From assembly GCA_021812735.1 (NCBI GenBank), contig JAKAMV010000067.1:1-20932 (forward strand): a stretch of 20,932 nucleotides of DNA, in the 5' to 3' direction. The notes beneath the pieces were generated by a model that was not told the origin of the DNA, did no database searches, and was given only the letters and a program-made list of their open reading frames with translations. Below, one piece after another: positions 14,801 through 20,932 of the stretch. The DNA is from Chloroflexota bacterium (GTDB lineage Bacteria; Chloroflexota; Limnocylindria; Limnocylindrales; CSP1-4). The position numbers and the translations under genes are program-made. Each line of letters starts with the position of its first letter. Position 1 is the first letter of the stretch.

Positions 14801-17050
14801 GAGCTCGTCGAGCGACTCGTATCGGATCTCGAGCAACCCGGTCTGCTCGAGGTTCGGCGCCGTGACCCGCCAACCGCGCTCCACGTCGCGGTAGATCCGG
14901 TAACCGACCAGGTCGCGCAGGGCCCGCTCGGTCTCGTCGCGAGCCATGAAGCGGACGCTCGGGTCCTGGGCGTAGAGCTCGATCGGCAGGGCGAGCGCCT
15001 CGGTCACCCGCGCCGCCAGCGTGTCATGCCGAAGCCCGCCGTCGGCGGCGGCTGCCAGCGCCGCCGAGTGCAACGCGGCCCGGAGCAGTCCCACGATGAC
15101 GAAGTCGTTGAAGTGACCCGCCTGCAGCGAGGCATCCTGGCGGTTGTCCGTGAAGGCGAGCAGCTTCCGGGCCTGCTGCGGAAGCTGGTGGTCCGCACGG
15201 AGCTGATGGATGGCCGTGAGCGACAGGAGGCTCGTCGCGCTCGATCGGCCACCCGAACCGAGGGTGGACAGCTTGCCCAGGTCCGTGGCCTGCGTCCCGC
15301 TGTACGTCACGCCACAGGCCAGGCAGAAACGCATCGGGGCGGGCACGAAGACCGCGTCGACGCCGTCCGCGGCGTTCACCGTCCCGTCTGGCCCCACCCG
15401 CAGGTGCTCCGGAACGAGGCGGCGGAAGCCGGACTTGACGCGCCGACCGGAGGACGTCTCCTCGACCCAATCCTCGGGCAGCCTGTCGAGCACCTCAGTG
15501 GCATCGGGCGGCCACTGGCCCTCGGTGTTCACCACGAGGAACCCCTTGGCCCTGCTCTCGTCCTTGAGCAGGTCGCTCAGGGCCCGCGGCTCGAACCGCG
15601 CCGTCGGTGCCTCGAGGTCACGCCCGACCACGTAGTAGTCCTGGCCGCACTCTCGACAGAAGGCGAGTGGGAGCAGGAGCCGCGACCGCTCGGGGTCAGT
15701 GGGATCGAGCTGTTGCGCCTGGGTCGTGATGTACCGCTCGGCAGGGGCCTGCACTGAGGCGTACACGGCATCGCCCCGGGAGAAGAATTGGTGGACCCGG
15801 AAGGCGAACAGGGGAAAGCCGGTGGTCGGGTCGGTGAGCGCCTGGCCGAGCTCGAGGACGGCCCTGATGGCGACCTCGCACCGGGGGATCGGCTCGCCGG
15901 TCGCCTGGGAGAGTTCGGCAGCGACGCCATCCGGGCCTGAGAGGGCTCGAGGTACGGCACGCACGAGTCGCCCCTCGTCCGGGTCTTCCCGCAGGCCGAT
16001 GGTCGCCTCGACCCACGCCGCGAGCGGATCGGCCAGGAACCCGTCGCTGGTGGTGGGCGGCGGGGCGTTGCCCCGCACCCGGGCGCGCAGCGCCGCGAGC
16101 CACGTCGGGTCATCCCATCGCGGGCCGCGCGTGGCCCGCCGCAACGTCTCGCCGATCACGCCGGATGGGTCGACCCGCGCGCCGAACAGGGTGGAGGCGA
16201 CATCGGCGATCTGCCGGCGCTGCTCGGAGAGCGTCCCGCCGCCCGCCAGCGTCGCGGACGTCCCGACGTACTGGATTCGATCGGAGCCTGTCGCCTCGCG
16301 CACCCGCCGCACGAGAAGCGCCACGTCGGCACCCTGGCGGCCGCGATACGTGTGCAGCTCATCCAGCACCAAGAAGCGCAAGCCACGGGCCGCCTCGACA
16401 AGGCGCCGCTCGCGCGGCCGAACGAGGAGCAGCTCGAGCATCATGTAGTTCGTGAGGAGGATGTCGGGCGGCGCCGCCATGATCGCGTCCCGGACGTCGT
16501 CTGGCTCCTGTCCGGTGTACTTGCGGAACGTCAGCGGGCCACGGCCGTCCGGGAAGCCGAGCTCGAGGAACTTCGCGAGCTCGTTCTCCTGGCTGTTCGC
16601 CAAGGCGTTCATCGGGTAGACGACGATCGCCTTGATGCCCGGGCCGGGCTCTCGAAGCACCGAATCGACGATCGGGACGATGTAGGCGAGGGACTTGCCC
16701 GACCCGGTCCCGGTTGTGAGGACGTAGTTCGCGCCTCGGCGGGCGGCCTCGATCGCCTCGACCTGGTGCCGGTGCAGGCGAAGCCCCTCAGCGCCACCTG
16801 CCTTGTCCTTGTTGCGGCGGAAGATCGCGGCGCAGCCGGGATGCAGGAGACCGCCTTCGACGAGCTCGTCGATCCAGCCGCCCGGCTCGTAGCTCGGGTT
16901 GAGTTGGACCAGTGCCTCTGGCCAGAGCAGGCCCGCTTGGAGCTCGCGCTCGACGTGCTCGGCGATCCGTTGGTCCGCGACCTCGAGGAAGCTCCGCGTG
17001 TAGTCGGCGTAGTCCTGGACGAGCTGCTCGCGCAGGCCGAAGACGTTCAA
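11861..17050 (-). CDS. DEAH helicase - DUF1998 - Vsr/DUF559-like nuclease fusion, DrmA/DrmB-like
   Basis: 1729 residues. Seen: Walker A TGTGSGKS (113-120), VVYPMNALANSQ (143-154), DELH (230-233) and TSATLAG (264-270); several CxxC pairs, including FCRECG and FCLACG; a later zinc ribbon, CDACG then CSHCG; the DUF1998 cysteine set C1552, C1572, C1576 and C1579 in CYDCLMSYTNQ; and a C-terminal domain with PDF (1663-1665), VFVDGPPH (1674-1681) and GYYVLRFPED, matching the Vsr/DUF559 layout. Known: DISARM uses separate DrmA (helicase) and DrmB (DUF1998) proteins; MrfA joins both in a much shorter chain without this tail. Inference: a DrmAB-like fusion whose nuclease tail replaces DrmC. TTG at 17050 is chosen because GAGG lies eight bases upstream and no ATG, GTG or TTG occurs between it and the in-frame stop at 17105-17107. 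First gene of the operon. Confidence 0.88.
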   Translation of the reverse strand: MNVFGLREQLVQDYADYTRSFLEVADQRIAEHVERELQAGLLWPEALVQLNPSYEPGGWIDELVEGGLLHPGCAAIFRRNKDKAGGAEGLRLHRHQVEAIEAARRGANYVLTTGTGSGKSLAYIVPIVDSVLREPGPGIKAIVVYPMNALANSQENELAKFLELGFPDGRGPLTFRKYTGQEPDDVRDAIMAAPPDILLTNYMMLELLLVRPRERRLVEAARGLRFLVLDELHTYRGRQGADVALLVRRVREATGSDRIQYVGTSATLAGGGTLSEQRRQIADVASTLFGARVDPSGVIGETLRRATRGPRWDDPTWLAALRARVRGNAPPPTTSDGFLADPLAAWVEATIGLREDPDEGRLVRAVPRALSGPDGVAAELSQATGEPIPRCEVAIRAVLELGQALTDPTTGFPLFAFRVHQFFSRGDAVYASVQAPAERYITTQAQQLDPTDPERSRLLLPLAFCRECGQDYYVVGRDLEAPTARFEPRALSDLLKDESRAKGFLVVNTEGQWPPDATEVLDRLPEDWVEETSSGRRVKSGFRRLVPEHLRVGPDGTVNAADGVDAVFVPAPMRFCLACGVTYSGTQATDLGKLSTLGSGGRSSATSLLSLTAIHQLRADHQLPQQARKLLAFTDNRQDASLQAGHFNDFVIVGLLRAALHSAALAAAADGGLRHDTLAARVTEALALPIELYAQDPSVRFMARDETERALRDLVGYRIYRDVERGWRVTAPNLEQTGLLEIRYESLDELTRADDVWATSHPVLAAATPEKRAAAARALLDYLRRSLAIQVDYLSASWQEQLRHRSGQYLMPPWAVDEDERLEVASVAYPRSIRPGDFQGHRYISGRGGMGLFVARHLTPPGGRLRLEDREAIIRAVFEALRIAGLVALVDEPRKPGEVGGYQIKAAGIRWIGHPAEAPHPFSDPIRVPRPPKGGHRPNPFFLRFYSQTAASNAGLEAKEHTAQVPPAERMKREEAFREGRLPILYCSPTMELGVDIAELNVVGLRNVPPTPANYAQRSGRAGRSGSPALLFNYCAWGSSHDQYFFRRPELMVSGQVRPPRLELANEDLVRAHIHAVWLAETNLDLKSSLADLLDLDGDPPRMELKASVEAAIHDGGARLRAQAKAASLLRSLPQVREAEWFTDGWLDETLAAAPARFDAACGRWRDLYLSAWRNRALQHEIVGDHSRPIGERNKAQQLRDQAEAQLKLLTGETDESRMQSDFYSYRYFASEGFLPGYAFPRLPLSAWIPGRRGASGRDDYLSRPRFLAISEFGPRSIVYHEGSRYRITQVLLPPERGDGNRLLTESAKHCDACGYLHEIRGAEPGPDLCSHCGALLPTPIERLFRLRNVVTRRQDRITSDEEERQRLGFEIRTAIRFATHEGVTVAQRASVRVGETPLAELTFGPAATIWRINVGWRRRANKARLGFVLDTERGYWARSDVDPDDSDDPMGKAQAVVIPYVEDTRNILLVDPAQDLTVRQMASLAAALKVAVQAEYQLEDAELAAEPLPSDHDRRLLLLYEAAEGGAGVLRRLVHEPEAIGRVARAALDICHFDPETGADRGRAPGARDPCAAACYDCLMSYTNQHDHPLLDRFAIRDWLRSLASARVEPSPTYHERSEHVEALAHAAESDLERAWLEAVERGAYRLPTRSQHYLEAANARPDFLYEDEYVAVFVDGPPHRYRDVRERDAAAQARLEEAGYYVLRFPEDRRAWPAIFQANPSVFGGRS

Positions 17051-17238
17051 CGCGTCGACCTCATTACGCTGCTCCGCCGCCCGCTGCGGCAGGCCACGCT
17101 CCCGTCACGCCGGGACTCGATCCTGAGCGGTCGCGCGGAGACGGTCCCGTCTCCGGGTGGCTGAGCGGGTGAATGCCGGACCTCCCATCGAGACGCGAGC
17201 GGGGGCTCCACGCATGCCTCACGTCCCCGGTCACCATT
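17051..17238 (-). promoter_or_regulatory. Leader of the defence operon with a perfect 9-bp inverted repeat
   Basis: This 188-base stretch separates the ADP-ribosylglycohydrolase stop from the helicase start and is where the operon promoter should lie. It contains CGGAGACGG (17136-17144) and CCGTCTCCG (17147-17155), an exact inverted repeat around a 2-base centre, 86 bases before the TTG. No T-run follows on the minus strand, so an operator or leader hairpin is more likely than an intrinsic terminator. TAGAAT (17241-17236, minus strand) resembles a -10 box, but I see no good -35 partner. Confidence 0.4.
17059..17062 (-). promoter_or_regulatory. Ribosome binding site that decides the TTG start of the large helicase gene
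   Basis: GAGG on the minus strand with an 8-base spacer to TTG 17050-17048. The frame closes at 17107-17105 and has no ATG or GTG in between. A CTG at 17092-17090 is the only other conceivable start. Confidence 0.5.
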
Positions 17239-18552
17239 CTATTGACCGCCCGCGCGACGATCGCGCATCGCCGGGACCGCGTCGCGCGGGGCGCGGAGCG
17301 CGACCAGCTCGTTCGCGAGCTCGGTCAGCTCGTCCCGAAACTCGACCTCGGTCCACCACTCCGGATGCTCCCGGCGGAGCCGCTCGGCGCCGACACGGGC
17401 ACCGACGAGCTGCCCCGCCATGCTCGCGATGGTATCGGTGTCGTGGCTGGTGTTGGCGGCCGTGAGCAGCACGATCGCCGGATCGTCCGACGCCCGCAGG
17501 AAGCAGAAGACCGCCGCGGGCACCGACTCCAGGGCGAAGGCGCCCGTCCAGGTGTAGGCGAGAACCTCGGCCGGGTCGTCCCTCAGCAAGTCAGGGACCT
17601 CGGCCAGCCGCTCGCGCAGGTAGACGAGCGCGTGAGGGGGCTTGCGCTCCGCCGACGGCGCGGCCTCAAGGCGGACGATGGCACGGACCATGAACCCCAC
17701 GAGAGCAACCGGGTCGAGCGCTCGGCCGGCGAGCGAGAGACGCAGGATCGCGCCTACGCCGGCCGCCATCGCGACTGCGCCCGCGACCCCCACCGGGGCG
17801 GCATGCGTCGGCAGCGCCTGCGTCACCGCGATCTGGCAGAGCGGCCCGGGCGAGGGATCGAGGGCGTGCGCCAGGCCCACCGGCGCGGCGGGCATGGCGG
17901 CCCCGTTGCCGGCCGAATCGATGGTCGGTCCCACTTCCCACCAGGGCCGGCCCTCCTCGAGCAGCGCGACCGCCGCCCGCGTGGCCCGGCCGGCCCCGCG
18001 CGCCTCGGGAAGCCAGGCGACGAGATCCCGCGAGAGGTCGTCCGGGTCCACGAGGCCACCGTGCCGGGCAAGCGCACGCGCCACGAGCACGGTGAGCTGG
18101 GTGTCGTCGGTGATGGTCCCCGTCGGCCCGCCCTGCCAGCCGTGCCACGGCTGGAACGTCCGGACGAAGCCCGGGTCGTCTTCGTGTCCCAGCGTCGAGT
18201 AGGGGCGCGTCTCGTTGGGGCGTCCCAGCGCATCACCGACCGCGCCCCACAGCAGCGACCCGCGCACGAGGTCGCGGAGCCGATCCTCGTCGAGCGCCCT
18301 CGGCGGCCGCGACGGCCAGCGCACCCCAGGCAGTGGATACCGGTCCTGGAGCTCGGCGTGGGGCGAGGGCCACCAGGTGCCGCAGGCCCGGCACCCGAAC
18401 GCGGCCCCGTCTGAGCCAGGGCCAGCGCCAAGGCCGAGCCGTGCGTCCGGCGTGTCGGCCAGCTTCGCCGGCTCCGTGGTGGGTGTGCCGTGGACGACGC
18501 GCGCCACCGCGTCCGCATGGCAGTACGGGCAGGTGCGCGGGCGGGCGGCCAT
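17239..18552 (-). CDS. ADP-ribosylglycohydrolase with N-terminal zinc ribbon
   Basis: 437 residues from ATG 18552. Seen: a treble-cysteine-pair style zinc ribbon at the N-terminus (C8, C11, C54, C57); then the DraG/ARH family pattern GSLLWGAVGDALG (98-110), GTITDDT (145-151) and HDTDTIASMAGQLVGA (370-385), whose Asp residues bind the two magnesium ions in this family. Known: these enzymes remove ADP-ribose from proteins, nucleic acids or small molecules. Inference: a soluble hydrolase; the target is unknown. The frame is open farther upstream, but that part is Arg/Gly/Pro-rich. The chosen ATG is preceded by GGGGAGGA, and a GTG one codon upstream (18555) is equally close to it. The gene ends 188 bases before the defence operon on the same strand, so it may be a neighbour rather than a component. 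No ADP-ribosyltransferase gene is visible. Confidence 0.85.
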   Translation of the reverse strand: MAARPRTCPYCHADAVARVVHGTPTTEPAKLADTPDARLGLGAGPGSDGAAFGCRACGTWWPSPHAELQDRYPLPGVRWPSRPPRALDEDRLRDLVRGSLLWGAVGDALGRPNETRPYSTLGHEDDPGFVRTFQPWHGWQGGPTGTITDDTQLTVLVARALARHGGLVDPDDLSRDLVAWLPEARGAGRATRAAVALLEEGRPWWEVGPTIDSAGNGAAMPAAPVGLAHALDPSPGPLCQIAVTQALPTHAAPVGVAGAVAMAAGVGAILRLSLAGRALDPVALVGFMVRAIVRLEAAPSAERKPPHALVYLRERLAEVPDLLRDDPAEVLAYTWTGAFALESVPAAVFCFLRASDDPAIVLLTAANTSHDTDTIASMAGQLVGARVGAERLRREHPEWWTEVEFRDELTELANELVALRAPRDAVPAMRDRRAGGQ

Positions 18553-18698
18553 CACCGGTGTCCGTCCTCCCCAGGTGCCGCTCCTCCGGCCAGCCCCTGC
18601 ATCGTGGAAACCGCGCCGACGAACCGGCCGAGCAGGCCGGCCGCGGCCACGAGCGCGACGACGGCCCGGCAGCGTGGTCCCAGGCGCCCCGCGCTCAC
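18552..18698 (-). CDS. Possible 48-residue membrane peptide gene, unassigned
   Basis: GTG start at 18698 with AGGA seven bases upstream. The stop TGA shares one base with the ATG of the ADP-ribosylglycohydrolase. Third codon positions are mostly G or C (40 of 48 by hand). Residues 10 to about 33 are hydrophobic (CRAVVALVAAAGLLGRFVGA), consistent with one membrane segment. I recognise no family. In DNA this GC-rich, short open frames and stop/start overlaps arise by chance, so this is only a candidate. Confidence 0.3.
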   Translation of the reverse strand: MSAGRLGPRCRAVVALVAAAGLLGRFVGAVSTMQGLAGGAAPGEDGHR

Positions 18699-18951
18699 CG
18701 GCCCGTCCTGCCCGCGACTCGCACCAGGCAGCCGGGGCCGGCCGTCCCCGCCCCGCCCGAGCGCGCGATCCTCGATGGCTCCCGCATGGCCCCTCGCTCC
18801 GCCTGCCGCTCGCCATGATCCCCCATCCCTCGGGTCACGATCAAGCCGTGCTGTGCCAGCTCGCGCGACACGGCAACCGGGGGTGAACGAGATCGCTGCG
18901 GTCTGGGCCCCGAGCCTCGCTCATGCGTTGGCTGAACGCATCTCGGGCCGA
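18699..18951. other. Intergenic region without a confident gene
   Basis: Between the peptidase stop and the small ORF. A minus-strand frame from GTG 18955 to 18695 is open and overlaps both neighbours by four bases. Its first third uses A/T-ending codons unlike the rest, and its residues are mostly Arg, Gly and Pro, so I do not accept it. The region contains the hairpin at 18923-18941. Confidence 0.4.
18923..18941 (-). terminator. Hairpin just after the peptidase gene
   Basis: ATGCGTT (18923-18929) and AACGCAT (18935-18941) pair perfectly over 7 bp with a 5-base loop, starting 10 bases past the peptidase stop. There is no T-run downstream on the minus strand, so it is at best a weak or Rho-assisted terminator. 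Confidence 0.3.
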
Positions 18952-20570
18952 TCACTCGGCACGGCGCTCCGCCTCGCCGGGGGACATGTCCACGGGACCC
19001 GGCCCCGGCTGCTCAGCGCCCTCCATCGCGAGCTCATCTGCACGCACAGCTGGCCTGTCTGGCAGAACCGGTGCCTGAGGGGGCGGCACCGGCAGCGCCA
19101 ACGGGTCAGCCGCGTCGACGCCAGGCGTGACGGGCCCGTCCGTCGTGCCCATCTCCAGCGAAACCGGTGTCGGTTCCGCCGCCGGCGCCGGCCGGAGCCT
19201 CAAGCCTCCACGCCGCCGGATCACCAGCACTCCCCCAAGGAGGCAGAGCAGCCCCGCCCCAAGACCCAAGCCAAGCCGCAGCTGACCAGTCGCGGACGCA
19301 CCGTTGACCGCTTGGTCGATCTCGGCGGACACGGCGACCGCCCGTTCTACCTGGTCCTTGGCGAGGGATGTCTCCGCATCGGCCGTCATGGCGCGCAGGT
19401 CAGTGCCGAGCAAGCCAACCGTCTCCACCGCCCCGTGTGTGGCCCGCGCCCTCGACACGGCGGCGGTCACCGTCGTTGCGGCTGCCAGGCGGTCCTGGGC
19501 ATAGTCCACCGCCGCCCGCAGCTCGCTCGCGTCCTGCGCCGATTCGAACTTCGTCTGCAACGTGGTGACGCTCGCGGCGTCGGGGGCCAGCGCGACGAGC
19601 CGGGCCCGGAGATCGAGGATGGGGGTCGCGGCCTCCATCGCGCTCGTCGCCTGCGTGAACTGCCAGGCGGCCATCGGGCCCCGGACCGCATACGGAAGCG
19701 CCCAGTCGCCCGCTTGTGCGGCGAGCGCATGGTACTGGGCGCGTGCGGACGAGCGGGCGTCGAGCTCGCTCGAGCTGCGCGGCACGCCGAAGTCGGCAAG
19801 CAGGCGTTGGACGTAGTCGAGATCGGTCCGTCCCGCGGCCACCATGCCACGCTCGTCGACCAAGTCGAGCCACGTGCGCCAGTCGACGGCCCCCGAACCG
19901 ACCGTCTCTGGCGCACCTGCTCCGGCATAGGCGATCTCGTGACGCGAGGCCGCCTGCAGCACCTGCGTGAACCGTGCATCGCCGATGGCATCCGCGACCG
20001 CGGTCACGATCCAACACGACGCGGCGTACTGGTAGCTCACCGCGTCGCGGTCATCGGCGGTCGCACGAGGTCCGAGGACCTTCCAGGTGTTGAGCGCCGG
20101 CGGCTGCCCGGAACCCGTGTAGACCTCGGGGCGCTTGCAGGCCTGGTAGTCGTTCGCGGCGGCCGTCTTCTCCGCGTAGCTCGCGTAGCCCTCGGTGAGC
20201 CAGCGGTCGGAGAAGAGGCGTGAATTGAACCAGACGTGGCTGAGCTCGTGGGCCACGGTCGTCTCGTCGAGATCCTCGCTGACCCATGCGACGTCCGTGT
20301 CTGCGTCGTACGAGCCGGCGTAATCGCCGCCGAGATCAGCCTCGGTGACCTCGCGGATCGCGACGGTCCCGCTGCCCGGCACGGGCAGGCCAATCAGCGA
20401 CTCCAGGGCCGGCAGCGCCGTGCGGACCGCGGTGGAGGCCTGCTGCACCCACTGCGGATCCTCCGGCCAGCCTTGGACTTCGATCACCCGACCATCCGCC
20501 GCGGTGATGTCCTCGTGGGTGTAGCCAGCCGGGTTCGTCGCCTCGATGCAGGCCGCAAACTTGTAGGGCT
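18952..20570 (-). pseudogene. Membrane-anchored HExxH metallopeptidase, 5' end lost to IS insertion
   Basis: The first usable start is GTG 20487 (511 residues), but the frame remains open and protein-like upstream through KFAACIEATNPAGYTHEDI to the IS boundary at about 20570. Seen, numbering from the GTG: zinc motif HELSH (80-84); third ligand candidate E99 in WLTEGYASYAE, 14 residues after the second His, which is shorter than the 18 of M1 aminopeptidases and closer to peptidase-MA-like families; a long helical Ala-rich part; one membrane segment (about 403-423) followed by RRR; and a Pro-rich tail. Known: gluzincins bind zinc through HExxH plus Glu. Inference: the intact protein probably had a signal peptide and acted outside the membrane; the start and any signal were removed by the IS1380-type element. 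A shorter product from GTG 20487 would lack export signals. Confidence 0.72.
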
Positions 20571-20932
20571 CCCTTAGCCCGAATCCACCGAACCTCCGGC
20601 TGATCGGGTCGGCTGAGGGCCGAAAGGACCCGCTGGCCGACTGATCGGGCCGACCCGACCAGCGGATGGCGGGTTGGCGCGCGTCACAGCGCCGTCGGGA
20701 GGCCCGAAACCGGGCCGCGGGAGCGCGCCCAGTGCCGCCCCGGGCAGGCTTGCGCCAGGTCCCCGAGCGGCCGGCAGGCGGAGGGTCCGTCAGACTTGGA
20801 GTGGGAGAGCCCGCAGCCTGCGAAGCGCCGCGGCGAACTCGACGGCCCAGGGCCAGTGCGCCGGCAGATGGAGCGTCCAGCGGCGGGCCGAGCGGGTGAG
20901 GCGGCCGGCCAGGCTGAAGAGGCGCCGCCGCA
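20571..20932 (-). mobile_element. IS1380-type insertion sequence, one end (partial)
   Basis: Seen: the C-terminus of an IS1380-like transposase (stop at 20790) runs off the right edge. Downstream of it lies about 220 bases of non-coding DNA ending in a candidate terminal repeat, CCCTTAGCCCGAATCCACC (20571-20589). Inside, CGGGTCGGC (20605-20613) and GCCGACCCG (20649-20657) form a 9-bp inverted repeat. The boundary at 20571 is inferred because the peptidase frame loses its coding character there. The other end and the target duplication are outside the window. Confidence 0.65.
20790..20932 (-). CDS. IS1380-family transposase, C-terminal fragment
   Basis: 46 codons and a TGA stop are visible. 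The peptide contains RLFSLAGRLTRSARRWTLHL followed by PAHWPWAVEF, which is characteristic of the C-terminal end of IS1380-family DDE transposases. The catalytic residues lie beyond the window edge. The gene is transcribed in the same direction as the interrupted peptidase and points toward it. Third positions are G/C-rich like the rest of the window. I am fairly sure of the family from this tail alone, and the IS-like downstream DNA supports it. Confidence 0.75.
   Translation of the reverse strand, partial: RRRLFSLAGRLTRSARRWTLHLPAHWPWAVEFAAALRRLRALPLQV

Noticed and set aside
11645..15757. Very long open frame on the plus strand opposite the two large helicase genes.
   Set aside because: It is antisense to genes with clear motifs, and its translation shows no domain. 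Such frames are expected opposite GC-rich genes.
17155..17177. The sequence GGGTGGCTGAGCGGGTGAATG resembles the D-arm of a serine or leucine tRNA, which could have marked an integration site.
   Set aside because: No anticodon stem, T-arm or acceptor pairing follows, so it is not a tRNA gene and a chance match is more likely.
18695..18955. 86-codon minus-strand frame overlapping both neighbours by four bases.
   Set aside because: Its first third has A/T-ending rare codons, the product is Arg/Gly/Pro-rich, and a hairpin after the peptidase stop lies inside it.
1..20932. CRISPR array, rRNA or complete tRNA gene.
   Set aside because: No regularly spaced repeats, rRNA-like sequence or cloverleaf was seen on either strand.

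Overview
The window looks like a defence island from a high-GC bacterium. Most of it is visibly GC-rich, coding strands prefer G or C at third positions, and GTG and TTG starts occur beside ATG. Actinomycetota or Chloroflexota would fit, but nothing in the window fixes the taxon. Apart from a small piece at the left end, every gene is on the minus strand, so transcription runs from high to low coordinates.

Layout from right to left, in the direction of transcription. (1) 20571-20932 is the end of an IS1380-type element with the C-terminus of its transposase. It cuts into a membrane-anchored HExxH metallopeptidase gene (18952-20570), which is therefore truncated. (2) About 400 bases follow that hold little except a possible 48-codon membrane ORF. 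(3) An ADP-ribosylglycohydrolase with an N-terminal zinc ribbon (17239-18552). (4) A non-coding leader with a perfect 9-bp inverted repeat (17051-17238). (5) The main defence operon: a 1729-residue DEAH helicase/DUF1998 protein that ends in a Vsr/DUF559-like nuclease domain (11861-17050); a SNF2/RapA-type helicase resembling DISARM DrmD (8935-11802); a 1488-residue N6-adenine DNA methylase resembling DrmMI (4465-8931), which carries a UvrD/PcrA-type Tudor-like tail; a small HARE-HTH protein (4184-4435); and a UvrD-like SF1 helicase with a RelE-like N-terminal domain (2268-4187). (6) A DUF262 plus HNH protein of the GmrSD type (384-2156), of lower GC content. (7) A junction region, then the right end of an IS21-family element with the tail of istB (1 to about 125).

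The central set resembles class I DISARM, which pairs a methylase and DrmD with DrmA, DrmB and DrmC. Here DrmA and DrmB appear to be one polypeptide, and a Vsr-like nuclease domain stands where the separate phospholipase-D nuclease DrmC would be expected. The operon continues through a close gap and a stop/start overlap into HARE-HTH and RelE-UvrD genes. I infer a restriction-modification-like anti-phage system: the methylase marks self DNA, the two large helicases translocate on or remodel unmarked DNA, the fused nuclease cuts it, and the UvrD/HARE-HTH pair processes or senses it. DUF262-HNH is probably a second, independently acquired type IV restriction factor. Insertion sequences at both edges fit an accessory, mobile locus.
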